Source: Aestuariirhabdus sp049985285
GTDB taxonomy: Bacteria > Pseudomonadota > Gammaproteobacteria > Pseudomonadales > Aestuariirhabdaceae
Assembly: GCF_049985285.1 (NCBI RefSeq)
Contig: NZ_JBNIEU010000003.1
Span: 124,001-188,000 of the forward strand
Length of the DNA stretch: 64,000 bases
Reading direction: 5' to 3'
Shown: positions 19,318-27,242 of the stretch, piece after piece
Layout of the letters: each line of letters starts with the position of its first letter
Numbering within the stretch: position 1 is the stretch's first letter
Notes under the pieces: generated by a model
Database searches by the model: none
Told to the model about the DNA's origin: nothing
The model's input: the letters and a program-made list of their open reading frames with translations, nothing else
Program-made: the position numbers and the translations under genes

Positions 19318-19689
19318 ATGGCAAGTAAAAGGATGGAGTTAATGAGAACTGTGTTTAGGCGTTTTGTGGTAGGGCTTGGGGTGGCGTGTGTCGCTATGAT
19401 GGCCTCTTTTGTGGTCGCTGAAGAGAATCTGGCGCTGGGGTATTATCTGCCGATGGCTGAGCAGGGCTCCCCTTATGCCCAGCTTACGATGGGTGAGCTC
19501 TATATGCAGGGGGAGGAGATAGCCAGGGATCATGTAGAGGCTTATGCGTGGCTGAAAACGGCGTTAGCCCAGGGGGTGGATGAGGCGGAGCCGTTGCTCG
19601 AAGAGCTGGATAAGCAGCTGGTAGGGGAGGCTTTGCAAGCAGCGCAGTTGCGTGCGAGCCAATACATAGAGGCGTACAGCCTTCCCTAG
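19318..19689 (+). CDS. Small exported Sel1-like repeat protein
   Basis: A 123-residue protein with a basic N-terminus and a hydrophobic segment near residues 15-34 (signal, cut near VVA-EE). One clear Sel1-type repeat follows (AEQGSPYAQLTMGELYMQGEEIARDHVEAYAWLKTALAQG). Alternative starts include an internal ATG four codons later. Sel1 repeats mediate protein contacts. It is followed by a strong bidirectional terminator. Confidence 0.75.
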   Translation: MASKRMELMRTVFRRFVVGLGVACVAMMASFVVAEENLALGYYLPMAEQGSPYAQLTMGELYMQGEEIARDHVEAYAWLKTALAQGVDEAEPLLEELDKQLVGEALQAAQLRASQYIEAYSLP

Positions 19690-19710
19690 TTATGGGGCTG
19701 GCCCCGGCAA

Positions 19711-19746
19711 CAAAAAAGGCCACCTCGGTGAGGTGGCCTTTTTTGT
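19711..19746. terminator. Bidirectional rho-independent terminator
   Basis: CAAAAAAGGCCACCTC-GG-TGAGGTGGCC followed by TTTTTT. It lies between the convergent Sel1 and cytochrome c5 genes. Confidence 0.95.
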
Positions 19747-19781
19747 TGGGCGACCCGTTGAGTCGCCCGCCATAAGCAGCT

Positions 19782-20069
19782 TTACTTGCTCATGAAGTCG
19801 ATGGCTGCTTTATAGTCATCGTCAGAGCAGTCGCCGCACATTCCGCCGGCAGGCATAGCGCCTTTACCCGCTTTAACGCTGGCCAACATAGCATCCATGC
19901 CTTGCGCTGTACGAGCACTCCAGGCTGCAGCATCATGTGCAACCGGGGCGCCGGCTACTCCGGCAGCGTGGCATACCTGGCACGCCTTTTCATAAACAGC
20001 TTTTCCGTCAGCTGCGAATACGGAGGTTGACAGCAGCAGAGCTGCAGCGCTAGCAATTACTTTTTTCAT
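19782..20069 (-). CDS. Cytochrome c5
   Basis: A 95-residue protein from ATG 20069 (AAGG eight bases upstream). The signal peptide is MKKVIASAAALLLSTSVFA. The mature part has the haem motif CQVCH, the Met ligand in KGAMPAGG and the extra CGDC disulphide pair typical of c5. It is a small periplasmic electron shuttle. A perfect FNR-type box and a sigma-54-like element lie upstream (20175-20188 and 20124-20139), so oxygen or activator control is likely. Confidence 0.92.
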   Translation of the reverse strand: MKKVIASAAALLLSTSVFAADGKAVYEKACQVCHAAGVAGAPVAHDAAAWSARTAQGMDAMLASVKAGKGAMPAGGMCGDCSDDDYKAAIDFMSK

Positions 20070-20123
20070 CAGATCTACCTTTTCGTTGTAGTTAGCCACA
20101 CTATTTGGGTGGCGGTTCACTAT

Positions 20124-20139
20124 AGCAGCAAACGTGCCA
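20124..20139 (-). promoter_or_regulatory. Sigma-54-type -24/-12 element upstream of cytochrome c5
   Basis: Read on the minus strand this is TGGCACG-TTTG-CTGCT. It matches TGGCACG-N4-TTGCT at all but one base, with the GG and GC dinucleotides correctly spaced. It would place the start of transcription near 20113, about 44 bases before the c5 start codon. Confidence 0.55.
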
Positions 20140-20166
20140 TGCTGCCCTTTTAAGCTAGCCTAGTTC

Positions 20167-20202
20167 ACCATCGTTTGATGACAATCAATATTGGACGATG
20201 GT
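20167..20202. repeat. 8-bp inverted repeat enclosing the FNR box
   Basis: ACCATCGT, a 20-base spacer, then ACGATGGT. The spacer holds the FNR-like palindrome. No T-run is present, so an operator role or a stop hairpin for the gene ending at 20213 are both possible. Confidence 0.5.
20175..20188. promoter_or_regulatory. Perfect FNR/Anr-type binding site
   Basis: TTGATGACAATCAA matches the FNR consensus TTGAT-N4-ATCAA at every specified base. It lies about 110 bases upstream of the cytochrome c5 start codon. It suggests oxygen-responsive control by an FNR/Anr homologue, which is not encoded in this window. Confidence 0.75.
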
Positions 20203-20212
20203 CGAGACCGGG

Positions 20213-20842
20213 CTAGTTTGCGACGCTAATAGATGCCGCAAAGAGGATGCTCTCAAAGGTGCGTTGCAGGCTTTTGCTGGTAAAGTTATGCATCTCGGAC
20301 GCCGAGCCCCATTGCACGGTATCGTTGACATTAACTTTGACGGCGGGAGCCGCGACCCATACGGTTTTTGCCCCGGTATTAACCTCAAGATAGCTGTAAC
20401 CACCGGCTTCCTGTACCGAAAGGACCTTGCCGCGAGTGGCAGATGCCTGGCGAGCCGCTAGTTGTTCGTCGGTCATATAGTTGGACACGAACAGTATCTG
20501 ATCGAAGGTTTTGCCCAGAGATTTGGAGGTGAAGTTGGTCATCATTGCGCCCTGGCCCCAATAGAGGTTCTCGCCCGCTTTGACGGCTGTCTGGGGCCCT
20601 GCGAGCCAGAGCTCCTGACCCTGCGCGTTGCTAACCTGGGCGTAGGTATAACCGCCGGCATTCATCGAGCTAATGACGCTGCCCTGATTGAATCCGGCTG
20701 GGATGGAGGGGTGGGCGGCGGGGGTGTCTGTTGCTGCCTGGCCACCGTTCTCCGCCGAGGGTGCAGGGGTGGTATCGATAACAGCAGTAACGGCAAACCA
20801 CGCAGCGGCGGCGGCAATGAAAATATAGCGTGTCTTAATCAT
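20213..20842 (-). CDS. Exported protein with two GGYTY (NrfJ-like) domains
   Basis: A 209-residue protein from ATG 20842 (AGGA six bases upstream) with an N-terminal hydrophobic segment. It holds two copies of one small beta-rich domain (about residues 50-120 and 135-205). Each copy reads G-x-V-x3-AGGYxYxxV, then W-x-A-x-P, a V-x5-WG strand, and NFTSKSLxxTFxxILF at the end. Such GGYTY domains occur in exported proteins of bacteria rich in cytochrome c and are sometimes labelled NrfJ-like. The function is unknown. The family label is from memory and only moderately sure. Confidence 0.6.
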   Translation of the reverse strand: MIKTRYIFIAAAAAWFAVTAVIDTTPAPSAENGGQAATDTPAAHPSIPAGFNQGSVISSMNAGGYTYAQVSNAQGQELWLAGPQTAVKAGENLYWGQGAMMTNFTSKSLGKTFDQILFVSNYMTDEQLAARQASATRGKVLSVQEAGGYSYLEVNTGAKTVWVAAPAVKVNVNDTVQWGSASEMHNFTSKSLQRTFESILFAASISVAN

Positions 20843-21087
20843 AATAATTCCTGATGGCTGGGTAGCTCCATGGGCCAACTCCCGGAGCGCATTGGCAGTG
20901 TCTAGTGTACCATAGGCTGGTCTTTAAACACGGCCTCGGGGGCTTCGTCAGGGGGTCATTTAAGTGGTGAGCCTGATGAAGGAAGCGAGCAGCACAGTAT
21001 GCAATTAACATACCCTTGCATGCCTATGGCACGCTATTTGAGTGTGTGGTCGCTCAGCAGATACAAAACGGTATTGGAGTGTTTTTT

Positions 21088-22401
21088 TTGAGTCATCGTT
21101 TCCCTTTCCCGGCCGCTCCCTCCTGGTTAGTGCTGGGTACCCTGGCGTTTTTAATGGCGACTCTGCTCGCGGTGGTGTTGGTGGTTAGCCGTATGCCGTT
21201 TCCAGGGGAGTTGCTTGCCAATGAGCAGCTATTTCGTACCACCCTGGTATTGCATGTCAATATGGCGGTGCTGATCTGGTTTGGCGCCTTTGTCGGCTAT
21301 CTATGGAGTGAATCGCGCGACTCTTGGGGGCGCTGGTCTCTAGTGCCTGTTGGACTGGGTAGTGGCGGGGCCTTGCTGCTGCTGGTGGCGGCGACACTGC
21401 CCGCCGAGCCGATTTTGAGTAACTATGTTCCGGTTATAGATCACCCGCTTTTTTTGCTGGGTCTTAAGCTCTTTGTTGCGTCCCTCGTGCTGCAAGGTGG
21501 GTTGTGGTGCTTAGCGAATCTTCACTGTTGCCATCGCCGGTTCTCGGCGCTCGACATCTGCCTGCTTTCGATCTATCTGCTGCTGCTGTTATCGCTGATA
21601 ACGGTTGCCGCTGCCGCCTGGAGACTGCCTGGGGAACTGCCTCCGGAGCTGTTTTATGAGTTGCTTTTTTGGGGGGGAGGGCACGTTGCACAGGTGCTCT
21701 ATGCGCAGCTGTTGATCGCTATTTGGTTGCGTCTGCTGGGCGACTCTGCGCCTGCCGGTTCGGTGATGTTTATCGTTTTGCTGGTACCCGTCGCTGCGGT
21801 GCTGCTGTCGCTGTGGCCAGCGTTTACAGTCGACCCCCGTGACGCGGGTTACCGGGACTATTTTACCCAGCTGATGCGCTGGGGGAGTTGGTTGGCGGTG
21901 CCCTATGTTGCATGGCACCTGTGGCGGCAAAGAGCGCGCTTTAACTCGATTCTTAAGGTGGTGTTTGCAGGCTCCCTCACGCTCTTTGTGTTGGGGCTGT
22001 TGGTGGGTTCTATGATACGGGGGGACAATTTAATGGTCCCCGCTCATTACCATGCGACCACCGGAGCGATTAACCTGGCGTTGATGGGGCTCAGTTATGC
22101 CTGGGTCCAGCGAGCCGGGGTGATCACTCTCTGGTCGATGCACCAGCTCCGGCTCTACGCGGTGGGAGTTATGATGATGGTGATGGGTTTGGCGCTATCG
22201 GGATATATGGGGGTTAGCCGCAAAGTAACGGCCAAGGGGCATCTTTTGGATGGGTGGTCGGAACAGATGGCGATGACCCTGATGGGGGTGGGCGGATTGA
22301 CGGCGATCGGGGCTGTTTTCCTGTTTGTGGGAATTTTGTTTCTGCTTTTAAGAAATAAAACGTCACTTTTGAAGTCGTTGGATCGACGTGTGAAGGGTTG
22401 A
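21088..22401 (+). CDS. Haem-copper-oxidase subunit I-like membrane protein lacking most Cu-B ligands
   Basis: A 437-residue protein with about 12 hydrophobic segments. The start is taken at TTG 21088 (GGAG eight bases upstream). It resembles B-type (ba3-like) subunit I. Helix II has LVLHVNMAVLIW (low-spin haem His), helix VI has LFWGGGHVAQVLY (aligned with WTGHPxVY), and helix X has VPAHYHATTGAINLALMG (both haem His). The HH pair of helix VII is absent (LLSLWPAFTVDPRDAGY), and the cross-linking Tyr of helix VI is Val. With only one of three Cu-B His, O2 reduction is doubtful. No subunit II gene is adjacent. Confidence 0.75.
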   Translation: MSHRFPFPAAPSWLVLGTLAFLMATLLAVVLVVSRMPFPGELLANEQLFRTTLVLHVNMAVLIWFGAFVGYLWSESRDSWGRWSLVPVGLGSGGALLLLVAATLPAEPILSNYVPVIDHPLFLLGLKLFVASLVLQGGLWCLANLHCCHRRFSALDICLLSIYLLLLLSLITVAAAAWRLPGELPPELFYELLFWGGGHVAQVLYAQLLIAIWLRLLGDSAPAGSVMFIVLLVPVAAVLLSLWPAFTVDPRDAGYRDYFTQLMRWGSWLAVPYVAWHLWRQRARFNSILKVVFAGSLTLFVLGLLVGSMIRGDNLMVPAHYHATTGAINLALMGLSYAWVQRAGVITLWSMHQLRLYAVGVMMMVMGLALSGYMGVSRKVTAKGHLLDGWSEQMAMTLMGVGGLTAIGAVFLFVGILFLLLRNKTSLLKSLDRRVKG

Positions 22402-22416
22402 GTGGGAGAGGCAAGA

Positions 22417-23136
22417 GTGAATAAAAAAACTAATTCAGGCACTTTGGGGTGGCAGCGTCACCGGCCACTATTGCTGCTCGCGGTGATCGGGATGATTGCA
22501 TTGGTTGCCTTGGCGATAGAGCTTGTACCGGAGAGGTCGGCTACCCCTGCGACCTATAGCGACCCTGCTATTGAGAAGAGCCTCGCAGAGGAGCCGATGG
22601 ATCTGGAGACTCATGTTCACCTGAAGCAGCTGCAGCTGGCGTTTCAGCAGGCGGTGGCGATGCTCCATGCCAGAGAGTATGAACACGCCATCGTGGCGTT
22701 GCACAAAGTGATCGAGATGGAACCGACGATGCCGGAGGCGCACACCAATATGGGGTTCGCCCTGCTCGGGCTGGAGCGGTACGGTGCGGCCAAGGATTTC
22801 TTTATCGTGGCGACCGAGCTGGATGAGTTGCAACTGAATGCGTATTACGGCATGGCGCTGGCGTACGCGGGCCTTGAGCTTTACCCGCAGGCGATCGGTT
22901 CAATGGTGACCTATGAGCACCGAGCCGAAGATGGGGATAAGTATCTGCTCAATGCCCGACAGCTCATCACCCGCTGGCGTGATGCCGCCGATTGGCGCAC
23001 GGCAGATGAGCGCTTTATTCAGGAGGTTATTGATCCAACCCTTAATAAGGCGGTGGATGAGGCTATAAAGCTGGCGCAGGATAAGGAGGAGGACCAGAGT
23101 GCTAACCCGGTCGACAGCGAAGGGGGCCGGGGATGA
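22417..23136 (+). CDS. TPR-repeat membrane protein
   Basis: A 239-residue protein from GTG 22417 (GAGAGG upstream). One transmembrane segment lies near residues 17-36. TPR-like repeats cover about residues 70-165 (YEHAIVALHKVIEMEPTMPEAHTNMGFALLGLERYGAAKDFFIVATELD). It lies between the oxidase-like gene and a triheme gene and overlaps the latter by four bases, so it likely serves the same complex as a scaffold or assembly factor. Confidence 0.8.
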   Translation: MNKKTNSGTLGWQRHRPLLLLAVIGMIALVALAIELVPERSATPATYSDPAIEKSLAEEPMDLETHVHLKQLQLAFQQAVAMLHAREYEHAIVALHKVIEMEPTMPEAHTNMGFALLGLERYGAAKDFFIVATELDELQLNAYYGMALAYAGLELYPQAIGSMVTYEHRAEDGDKYLLNARQLITRWRDAADWRTADERFIQEVIDPTLNKAVDEAIKLAQDKEEDQSANPVDSEGGRG

Positions 23137-24176
23137 GGTTGGTGCGGGTACTGGCTGGGGGGCTTTGCAGCATCTTAATCGGCGTATCGACAGGGTTAAG
23201 CGCGCAGGAGTGTATGGATAGCGGGCGTGCCAGCACGCCGGTCGAGCGTTTTGTTATTTTTGATGATGGCACCCTGCGCGATCGCGTTACCGGCCTGTTG
23301 TGGCAGCGCTGCGCCGTCGGTCAGAATTGGGATGGAGTGACCTGCATTGAGGCGCCGCGCAAGCAGGTAAAGGGTTGGTTCTCCTGGCACGATGCCAACG
23401 ATATGATTGCTCGCCTTGAAGACCCAACACAAGAGCAGCAGTGGCGTATGCCCACGATCGCGGAGCTTAAAACATTGATCGAGGCGCGTTGCCAAAAGCC
23501 TTCAATAAACCTGGAGCTGTTTCCCAACGCGCCCGCATGGACATTCTGGAGTGCGAGCGAGCTTTCGACCAATCGGGATTTCGTGTGGAGGATCGATTTT
23601 AATACCGGCAAACTGGGGACGGAACTGAAGTCCAATTACACCTATTATGTGCGACTGGTGAAGGGGGAGACCCCCAAGCTGGATGGGCGCACGGCGGCTG
23701 ATCTGGCAACGCCCGAAGAGCAGGAGCTGGCGGTATGGAATGATGGTATCCATGACATAGAGAACCCGGATATCACGTTGTTGCAACGCTATGACCGGGC
23801 GACCAATGAGTTTCCGCTGGATTCCCGTGACCAGGTGGATTGGGCGAAGCTGTTGCTCGATGGGGTGATTGAGCCGCGTACGACTCGCGATGGCGATCAG
23901 GTGTCGATGGAGGTGTGGGATCACACCATTATCTTCAAGGATACCCAGGGTATGCCCTGGGTACGCTTCCCTCACAAATTACACAGCATGTGGTTAGCCT
24001 GTGAAAACTGTCATGATCAGTTTTTCCAAACAAAAACCGGCAGTGTTGATATCAGTATGCAGAGTATTTATACCGGTCAGCACTGCGGTGCCTGCCATGG
24101 CAAGGTTGCTTTCAGCCCTAACAGTTGTGAGCGCTGCCATAGCGAGTTGTATCCGGGGGTGCAAAAATGGTGGTAG
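23133..24176 (+). CDS. DUF1566 (Lcl C-terminal-like) domain fused to c7-type triheme cytochrome
   Basis: A 347-residue exported protein with a signal peptide to about residue 24. Residues 35-180 form a DUF1566 domain (VTGLLWQRC, GWFSWHDAN, WRMPTIAELKTLI, FWSAS, YYVRLVKG). Next comes a DGIHDxENPD linker, shared with the proteins at 41648 and 58528. The C-terminal 90 residues are a triheme c7-type domain: FPHKLH, CENCH, CGACHGKVAF, CERCH. DUF1566 domains are often surface or adhesive modules. The fusion suggests an electron-transfer protein with a binding head. It ends convergent to the NHL gene. Confidence 0.85.
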   Translation: MRLVRVLAGGLCSILIGVSTGLSAQECMDSGRASTPVERFVIFDDGTLRDRVTGLLWQRCAVGQNWDGVTCIEAPRKQVKGWFSWHDANDMIARLEDPTQEQQWRMPTIAELKTLIEARCQKPSINLELFPNAPAWTFWSASELSTNRDFVWRIDFNTGKLGTELKSNYTYYVRLVKGETPKLDGRTAADLATPEEQELAVWNDGIHDIENPDITLLQRYDRATNEFPLDSRDQVDWAKLLLDGVIEPRTTRDGDQVSMEVWDHTIIFKDTQGMPWVRFPHKLHSMWLACENCHDQFFQTKTGSVDISMQSIYTGQHCGACHGKVAFSPNSCERCHSELYPGVQKWW

Positions 24177-24186
24177 TCGCGTTGTT

Positions 24187-24224
24187 TTTGGCACCATGAG
24201 CCTATCGCTGGTCATGGCGCCAAA
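24187..24224. repeat. 13-bp inverted repeat between convergent genes
   Basis: TTTGGCACCATGA, a 12-base loop, then TCATGGCGCCAAA, with one mismatched pair. There is no T-run on either strand. It is placed to act as a shared stop or RNA-stabilising hairpin for the genes ending at 24176 and 24230. Confidence 0.6.
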
Positions 24225-24229
24225 GCAGA

Positions 24230-25342
24230 TCACTCTTCGCGTTTGATGCTTTCCCTAAGAACCTTGAAATAGCCATCATCTTCCCCCACGGCAGCGGGGC
24301 GGAATACTGCGATTTTGCTAAAAAACTGATCGACCATGTACACCCTGCCATCTTCGTCAACATCAAGGCCTGCGGGAAGCATGAACTGTCCCGGACCTCC
24401 CGAGCCTCCACGTCCTCCGACGAATAGGAGTAGCTGTCCTTCAGGGTTGAATATTTGGAAATTACCGAACGCGGAGTCCGCAACGTAGAGATTGCCATCT
24501 TTACCAACGGCAATTCCTTTGGGGCGGGCAAAATTACCTGTCTGGCGGCCAATAGAGCCTACGCTACGGATAAAGCTTCCGTCATCCGGGTTAAAGATCT
24601 GGACCCGGAAGTTGGCGCTATCATTGACGTACAGCAGCCCGTCAGAGCCTATTTCAGCATTTTTAGGTAAGTTGAATTCGCCATCCTTTTGCCCTCGAGA
24701 GCCTATATCGAACAGGTGGTCGCCACTGGCGACGTCGAAAACTCTGACTCGGTGGTTAGTTGATGATACGCCGGCGGTATCGACGATAAAGAGGCGGCTG
24801 CCATCATCGGTAACGGCGATGCCGGTAGGGCGGTCAAACATATCCTCTGTGCCGATGGTCTTGATAAAGGCCCCGTCAGGGTCATACATAAAGGCTTGTT
24901 TGTTGGCGCCATCAATTACGTAGAGATTGCCCGCATCGTCCAGATCAATACCAAAGGGCTTGCGTAGCTTCCCTTTGCCTTGGCTGCCAATTTTTCGGTA
25001 GCTGTATCCGGGGCGGTCGAACACCAGAACCTCTCTGAGAACGGTGTCGGAAACGTAAACTTGCCCCTTGTGGACGCTGACATCAAAGGGTTTACCTAAA
25101 CCGGAGCCTGAGCGTCGCTTACCGGTCAACCAGCGCTCCATAGCTTTGTCTTCGTCTTCCTGTTCTACGTTAGTGTTGTTCGTTAGCATCTCTTGCCAAT
25201 AAAAACGCGGTTCATCGGGGGCCTTCGGGTAAACCGGCTTTTCGAACTCAACCTGTTGTTGCGTAGGGCCGATACTACAGCCCGCCAACAGAGCACTTAA
25301 AATAAGAAAAAGGAGTGGGTTCGCTGTGGTCTGGTGATGCAT
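24230..25342 (-). CDS. NHL-repeat beta-propeller lipoprotein
   Basis: A 370-residue protein with a lipobox near residues 19-22 (LLAGCSIG). Residues 85-355 hold about six NHL repeats, recognisable by the recurring PxGIAVxxDGxLYVxDxxNxRVQIFxxDGxFI pattern (RPTGIAVTDDGS, LPKNAEIGSDGLLYVNDSANFRVQIF, RPKGIAVGKDGNLYVADSAFGNFQIF). NHL propellers bind proteins. A paralogue lies in locus B at 57054, and NHL genes accompany many exported multihaem cytochromes. A sigma-54-like element lies upstream at 25465-25480. Confidence 0.88.
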   Translation of the reverse strand: MHHQTTANPLLFLILSALLAGCSIGPTQQQVEFEKPVYPKAPDEPRFYWQEMLTNNTNVEQEDEDKAMERWLTGKRRSGSGLGKPFDVSVHKGQVYVSDTVLREVLVFDRPGYSYRKIGSQGKGKLRKPFGIDLDDAGNLYVIDGANKQAFMYDPDGAFIKTIGTEDMFDRPTGIAVTDDGSRLFIVDTAGVSSTNHRVRVFDVASGDHLFDIGSRGQKDGEFNLPKNAEIGSDGLLYVNDSANFRVQIFNPDDGSFIRSVGSIGRQTGNFARPKGIAVGKDGNLYVADSAFGNFQIFNPEGQLLLFVGGRGGSGGPGQFMLPAGLDVDEDGRVYMVDQFFSKIAVFRPAAVGEDDGYFKVLRESIKREE

Positions 25343-25464
25343 AAAGTAGGAATCCTTTTAATCTTTCGCGTTTGGCACATATTGTAACTTGTTTCAGGAT
25401 ACTAACAGGCCAATTCCATGGCGAGGACTGGCGATTAGGCCGGTTCCATATAGGAGTGAAAATT

Positions 25465-25480
25465 TGCAATAATTGTACCG
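25465..25480 (-). promoter_or_regulatory. Sigma-54-type -24/-12 element upstream of the NHL lipoprotein gene
   Basis: On the minus strand this reads CGGTACA-ATTA-TTGCA. The -12 box is perfect, and the -24 box keeps GG and AC but differs from TGGCACG at three places. Predicted start near 25454, about 112 bases before the ATG. Confidence 0.45.
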
Positions 25481-25491
25481 GCTGTGCCGGT
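25477..25491. repeat. Perfect 6-bp inverted repeat
   Basis: ACCGGC-TGT-GCCGGT overlaps the -24 end of the sigma-54-like element, so it could be an operator. It may also be chance in GC-rich DNA. Confidence 0.35.
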
Positions 25492-25653
25492 CATTGTGGG
25501 GGCTGTTTTCAGCCTCTGTTGCCGAGTCGCCGCAGCCCAAACGAGAGAAGGTTTAATTTGAACCGTATGCTAACAAAGATAGTTGGAGTTTGCTCATGAC
25601 TGGGGTCACAACTTGGGTGTATCCTCCGGAGCCTCGGTAAGGAGTGTTTTGCA

Positions 25654-26703
25654 GTGAGAGGTATCTGTAGTTTGGATTACGCTATAGGCGTTGTAGCTTC
25701 GGTTCGAAGAGTAATAGCGCTCGTGTTGAGTGGCGTATGTATCTTCATGTTAGGCACTTCGATAGTGCAAGGTTCAAGCGTCCCGAATTCGCTTGATTTT
25801 CATGAGCAAGGACGAGAGCTGTATAACTACCGCTGCTATTACTGCCACGGTTACTCGGGAGATGCCAACACCCTTGCGGCAACCTACATGAATCCACCCC
25901 CAAGGGATTTTACAGCGCTATCGCCAGGGGATATGAGTCGCGAGCGAATGATTGAGGTCGTGACCCGCGGCGTGCCCGGAACGGGTATGGTGGGCTTTAC
26001 CCAATACCTCGATAGTGATGAAGTTGAGTGGGTAGTCGATTTTATTCGCAGTGAGTTTATTGAGTTTAAGCGTGAGAATACCCGTTATCATACCGAAGCC
26101 AATGGATGGCCGGATCATAACCGTTATGCCTTAGCGTTTCCCTTTGCCCGCGGCGAGCTGCCTCTGGATATGTCGCAGCAGAAGATGAACAATCAGCAGT
26201 TAGCCGGGTATCAGTTGTTTATGACTAGCTGTATCAGCTGCCATGATCGAGCCGTTGTGCGCGATGAGGGCGAAATCTGGAGGCCAAGGAGCATCTCCTA
26301 CCCCCGTAACAACTTTTCGTTCACCCAGCCGGCTAAGCCTGATGCAATGACGTCGGCCAGTGTTTATGCGCAACATGATCAGTACGCCCCCCTTGACAAT
26401 CCAACTCCGCAGGAGGCGTTAGGGGAGCAACTGTTTCAGGATAACTGCGCGTTCTGTCATGCTGCCGACGGCAGTGGCAAAAACTGGATTGGGGCGTTTT
26501 TGGAGTCGGCGCCCCGTGACCTGACGGATTCGCAGTTTATGCAGACAATGGATGTCGACCGGTTAGCGCAAGTTATTGCAGAGGGGGTCCCCAACACCTC
26601 CATGCCGGCCTGGCGTTCGGTGCTCACGCCGGAGCAGATTGAGGCCCTTGTTCACTATATAGGCCGGGCGTTCCACCCGTTAGCCGCGGGAGGGACAAAA
26701 TGA
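25654..26703 (+). CDS. Exported triheme cytochrome c
   Basis: A 349-residue protein from GTG 25654 (AAGGAG nine bases upstream). The signal or anchor lies near residues 17-38. There are three class I-type haem domains: CYYCH (about 68), CISCH (about 192) and CAFCH (about 268). Domains 1 and 3 have late Met ligands (GTGMVGF, NTSMPAW). The middle one has no obvious Met and carries YPRNNFSFTQ, similar to the tail of the protein at 4385. Layout and motifs (PPRDFTALS, SRERMI) match the dihaem protein at 5945. It overlaps the TlpA gene by four bases. Confidence 0.88.
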   Translation: MRGICSLDYAIGVVASVRRVIALVLSGVCIFMLGTSIVQGSSVPNSLDFHEQGRELYNYRCYYCHGYSGDANTLAATYMNPPPRDFTALSPGDMSRERMIEVVTRGVPGTGMVGFTQYLDSDEVEWVVDFIRSEFIEFKRENTRYHTEANGWPDHNRYALAFPFARGELPLDMSQQKMNNQQLAGYQLFMTSCISCHDRAVVRDEGEIWRPRSISYPRNNFSFTQPAKPDAMTSASVYAQHDQYAPLDNPTPQEALGEQLFQDNCAFCHAADGSGKNWIGAFLESAPRDLTDSQFMQTMDVDRLAQVIAEGVPNTSMPAWRSVLTPEQIEALVHYIGRAFHPLAAGGTK

Positions 26704-27242
26704 GAAAACGGCTGCCTGCAGAGCAGGCTCGCCGGGTGATGGCGATATTTTTTGGGGCAGTGGTGGGGGTTGTATTGCTCTCCTACTGGCATTCCCAGCG
26801 CATGTTCGAGGGCTACAACGCACCCTTGCCGATGCTGGAATTGAATCGCCTCGATGGATCCACATTGATGGTTGACGAGCTTTACGGGAAGCCGCTGATT
26901 ATTAATATTTGGGCGACTTGGTGTGAACCCTGCAGGGAGGAGATGCCTGCGCTGCAACGCCTCAAAGACAAGATGGGGGATCGGGTGCAGGTTATCGGCA
27001 TCTCGGTCGATCAGGATACGAACCTGATTCAGGAGTTTAATCGTCGTTACGGCCTCGATTTTGCCCCCTACTGGGATCCCGATGGTCGTTTGGCTGAGCG
27101 TTTGGGGGTTACCCTGTATCCCAGTACGTTGATGGTCAGCGCAGAGGGCGTATGGCTGGACCTGATGGTGGGCGACAGGGAATGGGACTCGGATGAGATG
27201 GTAGACTACATCAATGAACTCTACGACGGGACGTGGCAATGA
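26700..27242 (+). CDS. TlpA-like membrane thioredoxin
   Basis: A 180-residue protein. An N-terminal membrane anchor lies near residues 12-30. The thioredoxin fold has the active site WATWCEPCREEMP and cis-Pro in LYPST. TlpA/ResA/CcmG-type proteins reduce the Cys pair of apocytochromes before haem attachment. Placed between a cytochrome gene and a histidine kinase gene and coupled to both by ATGA overlaps, it may serve cytochrome maturation or redox sensing. Confidence 0.88.
   Translation: MRKRLPAEQARRVMAIFFGAVVGVVLLSYWHSQRMFEGYNAPLPMLELNRLDGSTLMVDELYGKPLIINIWATWCEPCREEMPALQRLKDKMGDRVQVIGISVDQDTNLIQEFNRRYGLDFAPYWDPDGRLAERLGVTLYPSTLMVSAEGVWLDLMVGDREWDSDEMVDYINELYDGTWQ

Larger units (their letters stand above)
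25343..25653. other. Divergent intergenic region, 311 bp
   Basis: No gene is seen here. The region lies between the NHL gene (minus) and the triheme cytochrome gene (plus). It holds a sigma-54-like element for the minus strand, an inverted repeat ACCGGC-TGT-GCCGGT overlapping it, a GGCTG-TTTT-CAGCC palindrome at about 25500, and the AAGGAG ribosome site of the plus-strand gene. Confidence 0.6.

Noticed and set aside
21027..21042. TGGCACG-CTAT-TTGAG upstream of the oxidase-like gene as a sigma-54 promoter
   Set aside because: The -24 box is perfect, but the near-invariant GC of the -12 box reads GA. Kept out of the feature list.
25373..25388. TGGCACATATTG near the NHL gene as a sigma-54 promoter
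   Set aside because: No GC at the required distance from the GG, and the strand would point away from the NHL gene.
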